DNA of 23,581 nt from Bacillota bacterium (GCA_023451115.1 JAEXFV010000018.1:1-23581), one strand, 5' to 3'. Counted from the first letter of the stretch, positions 7,699 through 15,094 are shown. Numbers and translations: made by a program. The notes: generated by a model not told the origin, from the sequence alone.

Positions 7699-8118
7699 AT
7701 GAACAAGATCTTTTTGATCGGTAATCTCACCCGGGATCCGGAGTTGAGAACCACCACAAGCGGCGTTTCCGTTTGCACCTTTACCATTGCGGTAAATCGC
7801 CGTTTTGCCGGGCAAAGCGGAGAACGGCAAACGGACTTCTTTCGCATCAACGCTTGGCGCGCGCTTGGGGAGACCTGCCAAAGGTATTTGGCCAAGGGCC
7901 GCAAGGTTGCTGTAGTTGGTGAACTGCAAGCCCGCACTTATGAAGCGAAGGACGGTTCCACCCAGCTTTCTCTGGACGTTTCAGCGGATGAGGTAGAATT
8001 CCTCACCCCTAAGGGCCAGCAAGAAGGCGTTGGTTCCCCTTCCCCTTCTGCTCCCCGTTCCCAAGGCACGGACCTTTCCGGCTTTACGGACATTGAGGAG
8101 GACGAGCTCCCCTTCTAA
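7699..8118 (+). CDS. ssb: Single-stranded DNA-binding protein
   Basis: A 139-residue SSB that coats single-stranded DNA in replication, recombination and repair. MNKIFLIGNLTRDPELRTT opens the OB-fold (about 1-105), followed by a short Pro/Ser/Gln linker and the acidic C-terminal tip ending DELPF, which binds partner proteins. The frame is open back to 7660, but the ATG at 7699 matches the family N-terminus and has AAAGGAG (7687-7693) 5 nt upstream. Its place between rpsF and rpsR is the conserved firmicute arrangement. Confidence 0.96.
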   Translation: MNKIFLIGNLTRDPELRTTTSGVSVCTFTIAVNRRFAGQSGERQTDFFRINAWRALGETCQRYLAKGRKVAVVGELQARTYEAKDGSTQLSLDVSADEVEFLTPKGQQEGVGSPSPSAPRSQGTDLSGFTDIEEDELPF

Positions 8119-8169
8119 GGGAGCGTGTTACCCGGAACTTTTACCATTTCAGGATTGGAGGCAAAACAC

Positions 8170-8415
8170 ATGGAAGAGCGTAAAATGCGGCCCCGTGGCG
8201 GCCGTAAGGGCAGGCGCAAGGTCTGCGGCTTCTGCGTGGATAAGCTTGAGCATATCGATTATAAGGACACGGCGCGTTTGCGTAAGTATATTACCGAGCG
8301 TGGCAAGATCATGCCCCGCCGCATGTCCGGTGTGTGCGCGAAGCACCAGCGCGAGCTGGCCATTGCCATTAAGCGTGCGCGTATCGTTGCTCTGCTGCCC
8401 TACGTAGCGGACTAA
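8170..8415 (+). CDS. rpsR: Small ribosomal subunit protein S18 (bS18), zinc-binding form
   Basis: An 81-residue ribosomal protein that pairs with S6 on the 30S platform. It has VCGFC plus a later VCAKH, the Cys/Cys/Cys/His set of the zinc-binding (C+) form, and the core YKDTARLRKYITERGKIMPRR. The frame is open back to 8125, but the ATG at 8170 has GGAGG (8157-8161) 8 nt upstream and gives the normal length. Last gene of the operon; a hairpin at 8428-8449 and a terminator at 8505-8532 follow. Confidence 0.96.
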   Translation: MEERKMRPRGGRKGRRKVCGFCVDKLEHIDYKDTARLRKYITERGKIMPRRMSGVCAKHQRELAIAIKRARIVALLPYVAD

Positions 8416-8427
8416 GGATTTTCACAT

Positions 8428-8449
8428 GGCCAAAGCTCCTGCTTTGGCC
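8428..8449 (+). other. Perfect 9-bp hairpin just after rpsR
   Basis: GGCCAAAGC (8428-8436) and GCTTTGGCC (8441-8449) form a perfect stem with a TCCT loop, 12 nt after the rpsR stop. It is not followed by a T-tract, so it is unlikely to terminate alone. It may protect the 3' end of the mRNA or act with the terminator 55 nt further on. Confidence 0.5.
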
Positions 8450-8504
8450 GATAACCTCACGAAATCCCAGAAATCTCATGGTTTCAGGGTAGGATTGTTA
8501 GCAA

Positions 8505-8532
8505 AAAAGAGCGGAATAACCGCTCTTTTTTT
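8505..8532. terminator. Bidirectional intrinsic terminator between rpsR and purR
   Basis: AAAAGAGCGG (8505-8514) pairs with CCGCTCTTTT (8520-8529) around an AATAA loop and is followed by Ts to 8532. On the minus strand the same stem is followed by six Ts (complement of 8503-8508), so it can end both the rpsF operon and the convergent purR transcript. Confidence 0.9.
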
Positions 8533-8547
8533 ACTTCTCTATTTTAT

Positions 8548-9384
8548 TTATTGCCCGTTCCAAGGTGCGGGGCAAATATCCACAACGCCGGCGTCTTCAT
8601 CCACCAGCCCCAAGTTGAGCAACGCGCAATAGTCCTTCACCCGTTTGAGCTGTGGCTCTTGCGTAGCCATAATCACGCCAATTCCCGCTACTTCCACGCT
8701 AAACTCCTGCATCATGGAACACAGGGCCCTGGCGGTGCCTCCGCCTTTCATAAAGTCGTCAATGATCAGCGCCCGCTGCCCGGACACCAGGCTGCGCCGG
8801 GGCAGGCTCATGGTTTGCATCCGCTTGGAAGAAGCGCTCATATAATTCAGCGTCACAACCGATCCTTCCGTCATGCGGTTATCCCTGCGTGCAGTGACCA
8901 TGGGCTTTCCCAACGCTTTGGCGACCATCAGGGCAATGGGCACACCCATGGATTCTACCGTCACCACGACATCCGGCTGCTGCTGATAAAACCGCTTTGC
9001 AAAAATTTCTCCCATGCGCCCCAATTGCTTTGGGTTGGAAAAAAGATCCACCGTGTATAAAAAACCGCCTGGCAAAATCCGCTCTCTCTGGCAAAGTTCC
9101 CGGCAAAGCTCCTGCAAAAAGGATTGATCCGCCCCATCTTCATAAAATGGATAGAACCGTACGCCCCCTGCCGCACCATTTACACTTTCCACCATACCCA
9201 GGCCATAACGCGCCATCACGCCGCGCACTGTGGCGATGTCCTCACTGAGTGTGGATTTTGCACAGCCAAACCACTCAACAAACTCCCGCAAAGTAAATAA
9301 CCGCCCCGGCTGCGCAGTAAGCGCCCGGGTGATTGCCGCAACCCGCTCGCTGCGCTTTACCCGCTCCAGGCTTTGTTCCTCCAT
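8548..9384 (-). CDS. purR: Pur operon repressor PurR (Bacillus type)
   Basis: A 278-residue DNA-binding repressor of purine synthesis genes. Residues 1-75 form the winged-helix part (CAKSTLSEDI), and the rest is a phosphoribosyltransferase-like domain with the PRPP-binding loop IIDDFMKGGGTA at 207-218. NGAAGGVRFYP, ERILPGGFLYT and MQTMSLPRRS are hallmark blocks of the B. subtilis PurR family, unrelated to the LacI-type E. coli PurR. The ATG at 9384 has GGAGGGG (complement of 9391-9397) 6 nt upstream. Two CGAA/TTCG palindromes flank its promoter, suggesting autoregulation. It is transcribed alone and ends in the shared terminator at 8505-8532. Confidence 0.95.
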   Translation of the reverse strand: MEEQSLERVKRSERVAAITRALTAQPGRLFTLREFVEWFGCAKSTLSEDIATVRGVMARYGLGMVESVNGAAGGVRFYPFYEDGADQSFLQELCRELCQRERILPGGFLYTVDLFSNPKQLGRMGEIFAKRFYQQQPDVVVTVESMGVPIALMVAKALGKPMVTARRDNRMTEGSVVTLNYMSASSKRMQTMSLPRRSLVSGQRALIIDDFMKGGGTARALCSMMQEFSVEVAGIGVIMATQEPQLKRVKDYCALLNLGLVDEDAGVVDICPAPWNGQ

Positions 9385-9396
9385 CTACTACCCCTC

Positions 9397-9406
9397 CGAA
9401 TGTTCG
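9397..9406. promoter_or_regulatory. PurBox-like palindrome in the purR 5' leader
   Basis: CGAATGTTCG (minus strand CGAACATTCG) sits directly upstream of and touching the purR Shine-Dalgarno, about 20 bp downstream of its predicted transcription start. It shares the CGAA...TTCG core of the palindrome at 9469-9480 and resembles one half of the B. subtilis PurR box. Confidence 0.5.
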
Positions 9407-9428
9407 CCTAATTGGTATATTTTCTTTT

Positions 9429-9457
9429 AGTATACGCCTTATCCCGCACATTATCAA
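9429..9457 (-). promoter_or_regulatory. Promoter of purR
   Basis: Minus strand: -35 TTGATA (9452-9457), 17-bp spacer, -10 TATACT (9429-9434). Predicted start near 9422. It lies between the two CGAA/TTCG palindromes. Confidence 0.75.
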
Positions 9458-9468
9458 GTATATTTTTC

Positions 9469-9480
9469 CCGAACGTTCGG
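9469..9480. promoter_or_regulatory. PurBox-like palindrome between divergent promoters
   Basis: CCGAACGTTCGG is a perfect 12-bp palindrome. On the minus strand, starting at 9484, the sequence matches the B. subtilis PurR box (AWWWCCGAACWWT) at 12 of 13 positions. It lies 11 bp upstream of the purR -35 and 15 bp upstream of the -35 of the divergent ABC-F promoter, so it could affect both. Confidence 0.6.
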
Positions 9481-9495
9481 AAATCAATGAGTTGC

Positions 9496-9524
9496 TTGTA
9501 AGCACTGCATTCTTTTGCTATACT
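9496..9524 (+). promoter_or_regulatory. Promoter of the ABC-F gene
   Basis: -35 TTGTAA (9496-9501), 17-bp spacer, -10 TATACT (9519-9524) with an extended TG at 9516-9517. Predicted start near 9531, giving a leader of about 227 nt before the ABC-F ATG, unusually long for a gene without a control element. Confidence 0.7.
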
Positions 9525-9554
9525 ATTGTTATCTGAGTAAAGGGAGATGGGAAG

Positions 9555-9575
9555 ATGCGCAAGTGTTCCTGCTAA
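9555..9575 (+). CDS. Six-codon leader peptide MRKCSC
   Basis: ATG at 9555 followed by CGC AAG TGT TCC TGC and TAA. It is preceded by AAAGGGAG (9539-9546) with 8-nt spacing, a good ribosome binding site. Its last codons coincide with GTTCCTGC (9565-9572), one arm of the leader RNA structure, so a ribosome stalled here would open that stem. The alternative ATG at 9547 (about 44 codons, other frame) directly abuts the Shine-Dalgarno and is less likely to be used. Function as a regulatory leader peptide is inference from position and structure. Confidence 0.55.
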   Translation: MRKCSC

Positions 9576-9641
9576 TCATTTCATGGGCAGGCGATGCCGC
9601 GGTGAAACCAAGCCGCTTGTTTGCCTTGCCTGGGCAGGAAC
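9565..9641 (+). other. Leader RNA structure upstream of the ABC-F gene
   Basis: Nested pairings: GTTCCTGC (9565-9572) with GCAGGAAC (9634-9641), 8 bp; GGCAGGC (9586-9592) with GCCTTGCC (9623-9630) with one bulged base; GCGG (9599-9602) with CCGC (9613-9616). The segment GCAGGAA (9634-9640) is also a perfect complement of TTCCTGC (9722-9728) in the terminator, making the two folds mutually exclusive. Confidence 0.55.
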
Positions 9642-9703
9642 GCGAAAACAGAGCATTTTTCCCTTTATGTCTGCGCTTTCATAAGCAATCCAGGCAAATC
9701 AGG

Positions 9704-9738
9704 GCTTGCAGGTAATTCGCTTTCCTGCAGGCTTTTTT
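9704..9738 (+). terminator. Intrinsic terminator (attenuator) in the ABC-F leader
   Basis: GCTTGCAGG (9704-9712) pairs with CCTGCAGGC (9724-9732), nine pairs with one G-U, loop of 11 nt, followed by six Ts (9733-9738), then G and five more Ts. It sits between the ABC-F promoter and the GGAGGTG ribosome binding site (9744-9750). Nothing but the six-codon leader peptide is encoded ahead of it, so it is placed to attenuate the ABC-F transcript. Confidence 0.8.
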
Positions 9739-9757
9739 GTTTTGGAGGTGCTATTCA

Positions 9758-11245
9758 ATGCCGCAAATTACCATATCCGATCTATCTTTTACCTATGAGG
9801 GCAGCTATGACCCTATTTTTGCCCATGTATCCCTGCAGCTGGACACCAGCTGGAAGTTGGGGCTAATCGGCCGCAACGGCCGGGGGAAAACCACGCTGCT
9901 GCGCTTACTGGAAGGAAGGCTGAGCCCCACCGGGGGCACGGTTTCCCTGCCCGAACGCTGCCATTACTTCCCCTACGAGGTTCCTTTCCGGGAATCGGCA
10001 ACCCTGGATGTGCTGCAGCAGGTTTGTCCACAGGCAGCGGATTGGGAACTGCTGCGGGAGCTGAGCCGTTTGGAAGTGGCAGACGACGCCCTGTACCGCC
10101 CTTTTTCCACTCTGAGCAACGGCGAACGCACAAAAGCGCTGCTGGCAGCATTGTTTCTCAAAGGCGGCGACGGGCTGGTGCTGCTGGATGAACCCACCAA
10201 CCATCTGGACCAGCAAAGCCGTGGGATCTTAGGGAATTACCTCAGCCGTAAACAGGGATTTATTCTGGCTTCCCACGACCGGACGCTGTTGGACGCCTGC
10301 ATAGACCACACGCTCTCCATTGAGCGCAGCACCATACGCCTGCAAAAAGGGAATTATTCCTCCTGGCAGCAAAATAAAGACCGGGAAGACCAGTTTGAGC
10401 TGGCCCAAAACGAAAAATACAAACAGGAAATCCGCCGCTTGCAGGCTGCCGCCCAACGTACCCACCAATGGAGCGACGCGGTGGAACGCACCAAAAACGC
10501 TTCCCGCAATTCCGGCCTCAAGCCCGACAAAGGCTATATTGGCCATAAAGCTGCAAAGATGATGCAGCGTTCCAAGACCATTCAATCCCGGCAGCAAAAA
10601 GCGGTGGAGGAAAAGAGTAAACTGCTGCACAACCTGGAAGATGCGGACGCGCTTTTGGTTCGTCCCCTTCCCCATCATAAGCAGACGCTGCTACAGGCAG
10701 AAGCGCTCTGCTTGTATTATGGGGAACGGCTGGTATGCGGCCCTCTCACGTTTTCTGTAAAGCAGGGGGAGCGGGTTGCCCTTTGCGGCCATAACGGCAG
10801 CGGCAAATCCACCCTGCTCCGGCTGGCATTGGGGCAATCCATTTCTTATACCGGGCATTGGGAGCTGGCGCCCCGCTTAACCATCTCCTATGTGCCCCAG
10901 GACGCTTCCTTCCTTGAGGGAGACTTGCTGGAGTTTGCGCAATCCATGGGGGTAGAGGCAACGCTGCTGCTCACCATCCTGCGCAAGCTGGGCTTTGAGC
11001 GGGTACAGTTCGAAAAGGATTTATCCCAGCTCAGCATGGGCCAGCAAAAAAAGGTTTTGCTGGCAGCCAGCCTTTGTACCCAAGCGCACCTTTATATTTG
11101 GGATGAGCCCCTGAACTATATCGACCTGCTATCCCGGGTACAGGTGGAAGGGATGATTTTGCAAAGCCAGCCCACCATGCTGTTTGTGGATCACGACAGC
11201 GCCTTTCTCAATCAAGTTGCCACCAAACAGATCTGCCTGGATTGA
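9758..11245 (+). CDS. Lsa-family ABC-F ribosomal protection protein
   Basis: A 495-residue soluble protein with two ABC ATPase domains and no membrane segment. Walker A motifs are GRNGRGKTT (38-46) and GHNGSGKST (344-352), signatures LSNGE (119-123) and LSMGQ (425-429), Walker B/catalytic DEPTNHLD (144-151) and DEPLNYID (449-456). The inter-domain linker (about 205-300) is long and charged, as in antibiotic-resistance ABC-Fs. WKLGLIGRNGRGKTTLL, the ENEK-like linker and LYIWDEPLNYID are typical of Lsa/CplR proteins, which displace lincosamides, streptogramin A and pleuromutilins from the ribosome. The start at ATG 9758 has TTGGAGGTG (9742-9750) upstream; frames open further upstream overlap the terminator. 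The family is firm; the exact drug range is inference. Confidence 0.92.
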   Translation: MPQITISDLSFTYEGSYDPIFAHVSLQLDTSWKLGLIGRNGRGKTTLLRLLEGRLSPTGGTVSLPERCHYFPYEVPFRESATLDVLQQVCPQAADWELLRELSRLEVADDALYRPFSTLSNGERTKALLAALFLKGGDGLVLLDEPTNHLDQQSRGILGNYLSRKQGFILASHDRTLLDACIDHTLSIERSTIRLQKGNYSSWQQNKDREDQFELAQNEKYKQEIRRLQAAAQRTHQWSDAVERTKNASRNSGLKPDKGYIGHKAAKMMQRSKTIQSRQQKAVEEKSKLLHNLEDADALLVRPLPHHKQTLLQAEALCLYYGERLVCGPLTFSVKQGERVALCGHNGSGKSTLLRLALGQSISYTGHWELAPRLTISYVPQDASFLEGDLLEFAQSMGVEATLLLTILRKLGFERVQFEKDLSQLSMGQQKKVLLAASLCTQAHLYIWDEPLNYIDLLSRVQVEGMILQSQPTMLFVDHDSAFLNQVATKQICLD

Positions 11246-11363
11246 TTTTCATAAAGTCGGGCAGGGCGTTGGGCCCACCAGCTGGAGCATATCCCTTTTG
11301 TGAAGCTGCAAAGCATTATAAAAACCGCCCCAAACCCCATAATTCAACACGGAGTAACCAAAA

Positions 11364-11393
11364 GCCGTCATATTTCCCAGGAAATATGACGGC
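11364..11393. terminator. Terminator between ABC-F gene and yhbY (convergent)
   Basis: GCCGTCATATTTC (11364-11376) pairs perfectly over 13 bp with GAAATATGACGGC (11381-11393), loop CCAG. On the minus strand it is followed by TTTTGGTT and lies 22 nt after the yhbY stop, so it ends the glmM-nth-obgE-yhbY transcript. On the plus strand the T-run is weaker and offset (GTTTTG after 11400); it may also serve the ABC-F gene. Confidence 0.8.
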
Positions 11394-11415
11394 CTATGTC
11401 GTTTTGCCTTAGAAA

Positions 11416-11712
11416 TCAGCGCACCAGGTCGATGGCTTTGTGCTCTTTGCTCTCCCGGTACAACACGAATTTTCTACCAATGCACTGCACAATTTCCCCT
11501 TGCACGCGGGGGGCCAGGGTTTCCGCTGCTTCCCGGCAATCCACCGGAGCGGTTTCCAGCACGGTAATTTTAATCAGCTCTCTGGCTTCCAGCGCCAAGT
11601 CCACCTGCTCGGCCAAATTAGGCCCAATCCCTTCTTTCCCAATTTGGAAAATGGGCTGTATTTTGTTGGCCAGCCCCCGTAGCTGGGCCCGTTGTCTGCT
11701 GTTGATGGCCAT
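11416..11712 (-). CDS. yhbY: YhbY-like CRM-domain RNA-binding protein
   Basis: A 98-residue protein made of one CRM RNA-binding domain, linked in other bacteria to maturation of the large ribosomal subunit. MAINSRQRAQLRGLANKIQPIFQIGKEGI and the later IGRKFVLYRES correspond to the conserved GKxG region and the last strand of the fold. The frame is open to 11769, but the ATG at 11712 matches the family and has AGGAGG (complement of 11717-11722) upstream. It follows obgE by 40 nt, a common pairing in Firmicutes, and is the last gene of the transcript. Confidence 0.92.
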   Translation of the reverse strand: MAINSRQRAQLRGLANKIQPIFQIGKEGIGPNLAEQVDLALEARELIKITVLETAPVDCREAAETLAPRVQGEIVQCIGRKFVLYRESKEHKAIDLVR

Positions 11713-11752
11713 ATTGCCTCCTGTTTTCTTTGTTATGTTCTGCTGCAAAGGA

Positions 11753-13027
11753 TCAATCCGTAAAATCAAATTCCCATTCCCCCATGCGTACGGTAGCGCC
11801 GTCCTGGGCGCCCTGTTCCCGCAGGGCGGAAATGATGCCTGTTTTGATCAGCAGCTGTTGGAAGCGGCGCATAGAAGTTTCATCATTGGGGTCGGTGGTA
11901 TCCAGAATTCGCTGCACATCGCCGCCGGATACCACAAACGCGCCGTCATCCTCCCGGCTGATGGTAAAGCCCGGCGTATACTCCGGCTCCACCTCCAGCT
12001 CTTCTTCTTCAAAAGCCTGCACAGGCGGGAGCTCCTTGAGCTGGGCTACAATGGCGTCCAGCAAAGCCTCCAGCCCCTGGTGTGCAGCTGCGCTCACCGG
12101 GAACACCTGCAAGCCCAAAGGCTCCAGCGCCGCCTGAAAATCCTGCAAAGCGCTGCTGTCCGCCGGCAAAATGTCCATCTTATTGGCCACTACGATTTGG
12201 GGCAACGTGGCCAGGGTTTCGCTGTACGCGGCAAGCTCCTGGTTGATTTGCCGGAAATCTTCCAACGGGTCCCGTCCCTCGCTACCGGATACATCCACCA
12301 CATGCACCAGCATGCGGGTGCGCTCAATATGCCGCAAAAAAGCATGCCCCAAGCCCGCGCCCTGTGCCGCACCCTCAATGAGCCCTGGAATATCCGCCAG
12401 CACAAAGGTTTGTTCAAAACGTTGCACCACGCCCAAATTCGGCGTTAACGTGGTGAAATGGTAATTGGCAATTTTCGGCCGCGCGGCCGTCAAAACCGAG
12501 AGCAGCGTGGATTTGCCTACGTTAGGCAAACCGATCAGCCCTACATCGGCAATGGTTTTCAGCTCCAGCTCCACTTCCCGCTCTTTGGTTTTTTGCCCTG
12601 GCTGGGCAAACCGGGGCGCCTGGCGGGTGGGTGTGGCAAACCGGGCGTTGCCCTTGCCGCCCCGGCCGCCTTTGAGCAGCGCTTTTTCCTTTCCAGGGGC
12701 GTTCATGTCCGCAATGATAGCGCCGGTTTCCAAATCCCGCACCACGGTTCCCACCGGCACCTTAATGATCAAAGGCTCCCCATCCCTGCCGCGTTGGAGT
12801 TCAGCCTTTCCGTCCTCTCCTCGCTGCGCGCGAAAATGGCGGCTGAATTTGAAATCCAGCAATGTGTTTTTCCCTGGATCCGCAACCAATACCACATCGC
12901 CCCCGCTGCCGCCGTCCCCGCCGGAAGGGCCGCCCCGGGCCACATATTTTTCCCGGTGGAATGCAGCGCAGCCATCGCCGCCATCCCCGGATTTGATGCA
13001 GATCCTCACTTTATCGACAAATTGCAT
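11753..13027 (-). CDS. obgE: Obg family GTPase (ObgE/CgtA)
   Basis: A 424-residue GTPase that acts in late assembly of the 50S subunit and in stress and growth control. The Gly-rich Obg domain (1-158, SGDGGDGCAAF, GGRGGKGN) is followed by the G domain with GLPNVGKS (166-173), DIPGLIEGA (212-220) and NKMD, and by a C-terminal OCT domain of about 75 residues, the version found in Gram-positive bacteria. The ATG at 13027 lies 5 nt after the nth stop codon and uses GAAGGA at the end of nth as ribosome binding site. Confidence 0.97.
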   Translation of the reverse strand: MQFVDKVRICIKSGDGGDGCAAFHREKYVARGGPSGGDGGSGGDVVLVADPGKNTLLDFKFSRHFRAQRGEDGKAELQRGRDGEPLIIKVPVGTVVRDLETGAIIADMNAPGKEKALLKGGRGGKGNARFATPTRQAPRFAQPGQKTKEREVELELKTIADVGLIGLPNVGKSTLLSVLTAARPKIANYHFTTLTPNLGVVQRFEQTFVLADIPGLIEGAAQGAGLGHAFLRHIERTRMLVHVVDVSGSEGRDPLEDFRQINQELAAYSETLATLPQIVVANKMDILPADSSALQDFQAALEPLGLQVFPVSAAAHQGLEALLDAIVAQLKELPPVQAFEEEELEVEPEYTPGFTISREDDGAFVVSGGDVQRILDTTDPNDETSMRRFQQLLIKTGIISALREQGAQDGATVRMGEWEFDFTD

Positions 13028-13032
13028 GTTTG

Positions 13033-13692
13033 TTATCCTTCACTGGTTGTATTTTGCTGCTGTCGGGCGGCAAAGTCCTCACACACCTCGGTAAGGGGGC
13101 AGTTGCCGCACTTGGGGCTGCGGGCGTTGCACACCTCGCGGCCATGGAAAATCAGCCAATGGTGCGCATCCCCCCAATCCTCTTTGGGGATGGCCTCCAT
13201 AAGCTGCTGCTCGGTATGCAGCACATCCTTTGCATGGGCAAGCCCAATCCGGTTTGCCACCCGAAACACGTGGGTATCCACCGCAATGGCCGGGATGTGA
13301 AAGGCGTTAGAAACCACCACATTGGCGGTTTTGCGCCCCACGCCAGGGAACTGGGTCAACGCGTCCCGATCCTGCGGCACCTGGCCATTGTATTGCTCCA
13401 CCAACTGTTTGCTGGTGGCAATGATGTTTTTCCCCTTGGTTTGATACAGGCCGCAGCCTTTGATATACGGCCACAGCTCCTCCGGCGTCAGCTCTGCAAA
13501 TGCCTCAGGGGTATTATATTTTGCAAACAGCACCCGGGTGCATTTGTTCACCTGCTTGTCCGTGCACTGGGCGCTGAGCATGGTGGCTACCAGCAGTTCA
13601 AAGGGGGAAGTAAACTCCAGCGCCGGCTTGGGGTTTGGATAGGCGGCGCTCAACGCCGCCAGTGCTTGCTTTGCCTGCCGTTGGTCCAGCAT
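13033..13692 (-). CDS. nth: Endonuclease III (DNA glycosylase/AP lyase)
   Basis: A 219-residue base-excision repair enzyme that removes oxidised pyrimidines and cleaves at abasic sites. It has the helix-hairpin-helix LTQFPGVGRKTANVV with catalytic Lys121, catalytic Asp139 in VDTHVFRV, and the [4Fe-4S] cluster motif Cys188-X6-Cys195-X2-Cys198-X5-Cys204. Two ATGs are possible: 13698 directly abuts the AGGAGG, while 13692 lies 6 nt from it, so 13692 is chosen. It sits between glmM (24-nt gap) and obgE (5-nt gap) in one transcript. Confidence 0.95.
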   Translation of the reverse strand: MLDQRQAKQALAALSAAYPNPKPALEFTSPFELLVATMLSAQCTDKQVNKCTRVLFAKYNTPEAFAELTPEELWPYIKGCGLYQTKGKNIIATSKQLVEQYNGQVPQDRDALTQFPGVGRKTANVVVSNAFHIPAIAVDTHVFRVANRIGLAHAKDVLHTEQQLMEAIPKEDWGDAHHWLIFHGREVCNARSPKCGNCPLTEVCEDFAARQQQNTTSEG

Positions 13693-13716
13693 AACCATCC
13701 TCCTCTTTTGTATGAT

Positions 13717-15075
13717 CTAGCTTTTGATCCTGCCTTGATGATTCTGCTCCAGAATCTTTGCTAAGGAAAGGGCATAATCCCGGATCTGTTCCTCATCCTT
13801 GCCTTCCAGCATGATGCGGATCAGCGGTTCTGTGCCTGAGGCGCGCACCAACACCCGGCCCTGCTCCCCCATCTCCGCCTGGATTTGGCGGATACGGTCC
13901 CACATGGCTTCGTCCTTCATGGCGGCTTCTTTTGCATTATCCTCCACCCGGACATTGACTAGCACCTGGGGATAAATGGGGATTTCCCTGGCCAGAGCGC
14001 TCATGCGCTTTCCGCTGGCGTGCAGCACGTTTAAGAGCTGTATGGCCGAAAGCATGCCATCCCCCGTGGTATGGTGATTCAAAAAGATCATATGGCCGGA
14101 CTGTTCGCCCCCTAAATTATAGCCTTTTTCCATCATACGTTCCAGCACATACCGGTCCCCTACCGCGGTTTCCTCCAGATGAATGCCCGCCTGGCGCATG
14201 CGCTGCTTCAGGCCCAGGTTGCTCATCACGGTGATGACCAGAGTATTATCTTTCAGCGTCCCTGCCTGCTGCATCGCCAGGGCGCAGATGCCCATGATCC
14301 GGTCGCCGTCTACGATAATTCCCCGCTCATCTGTTGCGATGAGCCGGTCCGCATCCCCGTCAAATGCCAAACCGATATCCGCCCCCAGCTCGCTTACCAA
14401 TTGCTGCAAGCGCTCCGGGTGGGTGGAACCGCACTGGTCGTTAATATTGTAGCCATCCGGTTCATCGGAAAAGGGCAGCACCTCCGCCCCCAGCCCCCGG
14501 AACACTTCCGCCGCGATTTGAGAGGAAGCGCCGTTGGCGCAATCCAATACGATCTTCAACCCGTCCAGCCTGCCTGTGGCAGTGGACTGCAAAAACTCCC
14601 GGTATTCATCCTTGGCTCTGCGCACCCGCGTCACCCGACCCACGCCGCCTCCTACTGGCCGGGGCAATTCCTCTTTGCCGTTGATGATAGCCTCAATCCT
14701 GTCTTCCAGCGCATCGGAAAGTTTGAAGCCATTGCCGTCAAACCACTTGATGCCGTTATATTCCATGGGGTTGTGGGAAGCGGAGATCATCACCGCAGCG
14801 TCCGCATCGTACAGCCGCACCAGATACGCGATAGCCGGGGTAGGCAGCACGCCCACCTGCACCGCGTCGCCTCCTACGGAGCAAATCCCTGCCATCAATG
14901 CACAGGAAAGCATATCTCCCGATTTTCGGGTGTCCATACCTACTAAAATTCTAGGCGAATGTACCTCGCTGGCCAGCACATATGCCCCTGCTGCGCCAAT
15001 GGCCATTGCCAGCTCGCAGCTCAACCCCTGGTTTGCAACCCCCCGCACCCCATCGGTGCCAAATAGCCTTGCCAT
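13717..15075 (-). CDS. glmM: Phosphoglucosamine mutase
   Basis: A 452-residue enzyme converting glucosamine-6-phosphate to glucosamine-1-phosphate, on the way to UDP-GlcNAc for peptidoglycan. The N-terminus ARLFGTDGVRG, the phosphoserine loop SASHNP with Ser100, the Mg-binding DGDADR (239-244) and the phosphate-binding RASGTEP (411-417) are all present. The ATG is preceded by AGGAGG. A GlmM without GlmS or GlmU next to it is common. No promoter was recognised in the 93 bp after trxB, so it may be co-transcribed with trxB. MurB and RapZ, other wall-precursor functions, lie upstream on the same strand. Confidence 0.97.
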   Translation of the reverse strand: MARLFGTDGVRGVANQGLSCELAMAIGAAGAYVLASEVHSPRILVGMDTRKSGDMLSCALMAGICSVGGDAVQVGVLPTPAIAYLVRLYDADAAVMISASHNPMEYNGIKWFDGNGFKLSDALEDRIEAIINGKEELPRPVGGGVGRVTRVRRAKDEYREFLQSTATGRLDGLKIVLDCANGASSQIAAEVFRGLGAEVLPFSDEPDGYNINDQCGSTHPERLQQLVSELGADIGLAFDGDADRLIATDERGIIVDGDRIMGICALAMQQAGTLKDNTLVITVMSNLGLKQRMRQAGIHLEETAVGDRYVLERMMEKGYNLGGEQSGHMIFLNHHTTGDGMLSAIQLLNVLHASGKRMSALAREIPIYPQVLVNVRVEDNAKEAAMKDEAMWDRIRQIQAEMGEQGRVLVRASGTEPLIRIMLEGKDEEQIRDYALSLAKILEQNHQGRIKS

Positions 15076-15094
15076 CCTTCCTCCTAACCCTTTG

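Noticed and set aside
9547..9683. About 44-codon frame starting at ATG 9547 in the ABC-F leader
   Set aside because: The ATG touches the Shine-Dalgarno with no spacing; the ATG at 9555 is spaced correctly. It remains a weak alternative.
9515..9715. 66-codon open frame in the ABC-F leader
   Set aside because: It starts inside the -10 box of the promoter, so it could not be on the transcript, and its sequence resembles no known protein.
11753..13027. Long plus-strand open frames opposite obgE, nth, glmM and rpe
   Set aside because: They are antisense shadows caused by GC-rich third positions; the minus-strand genes carry all the family motifs.
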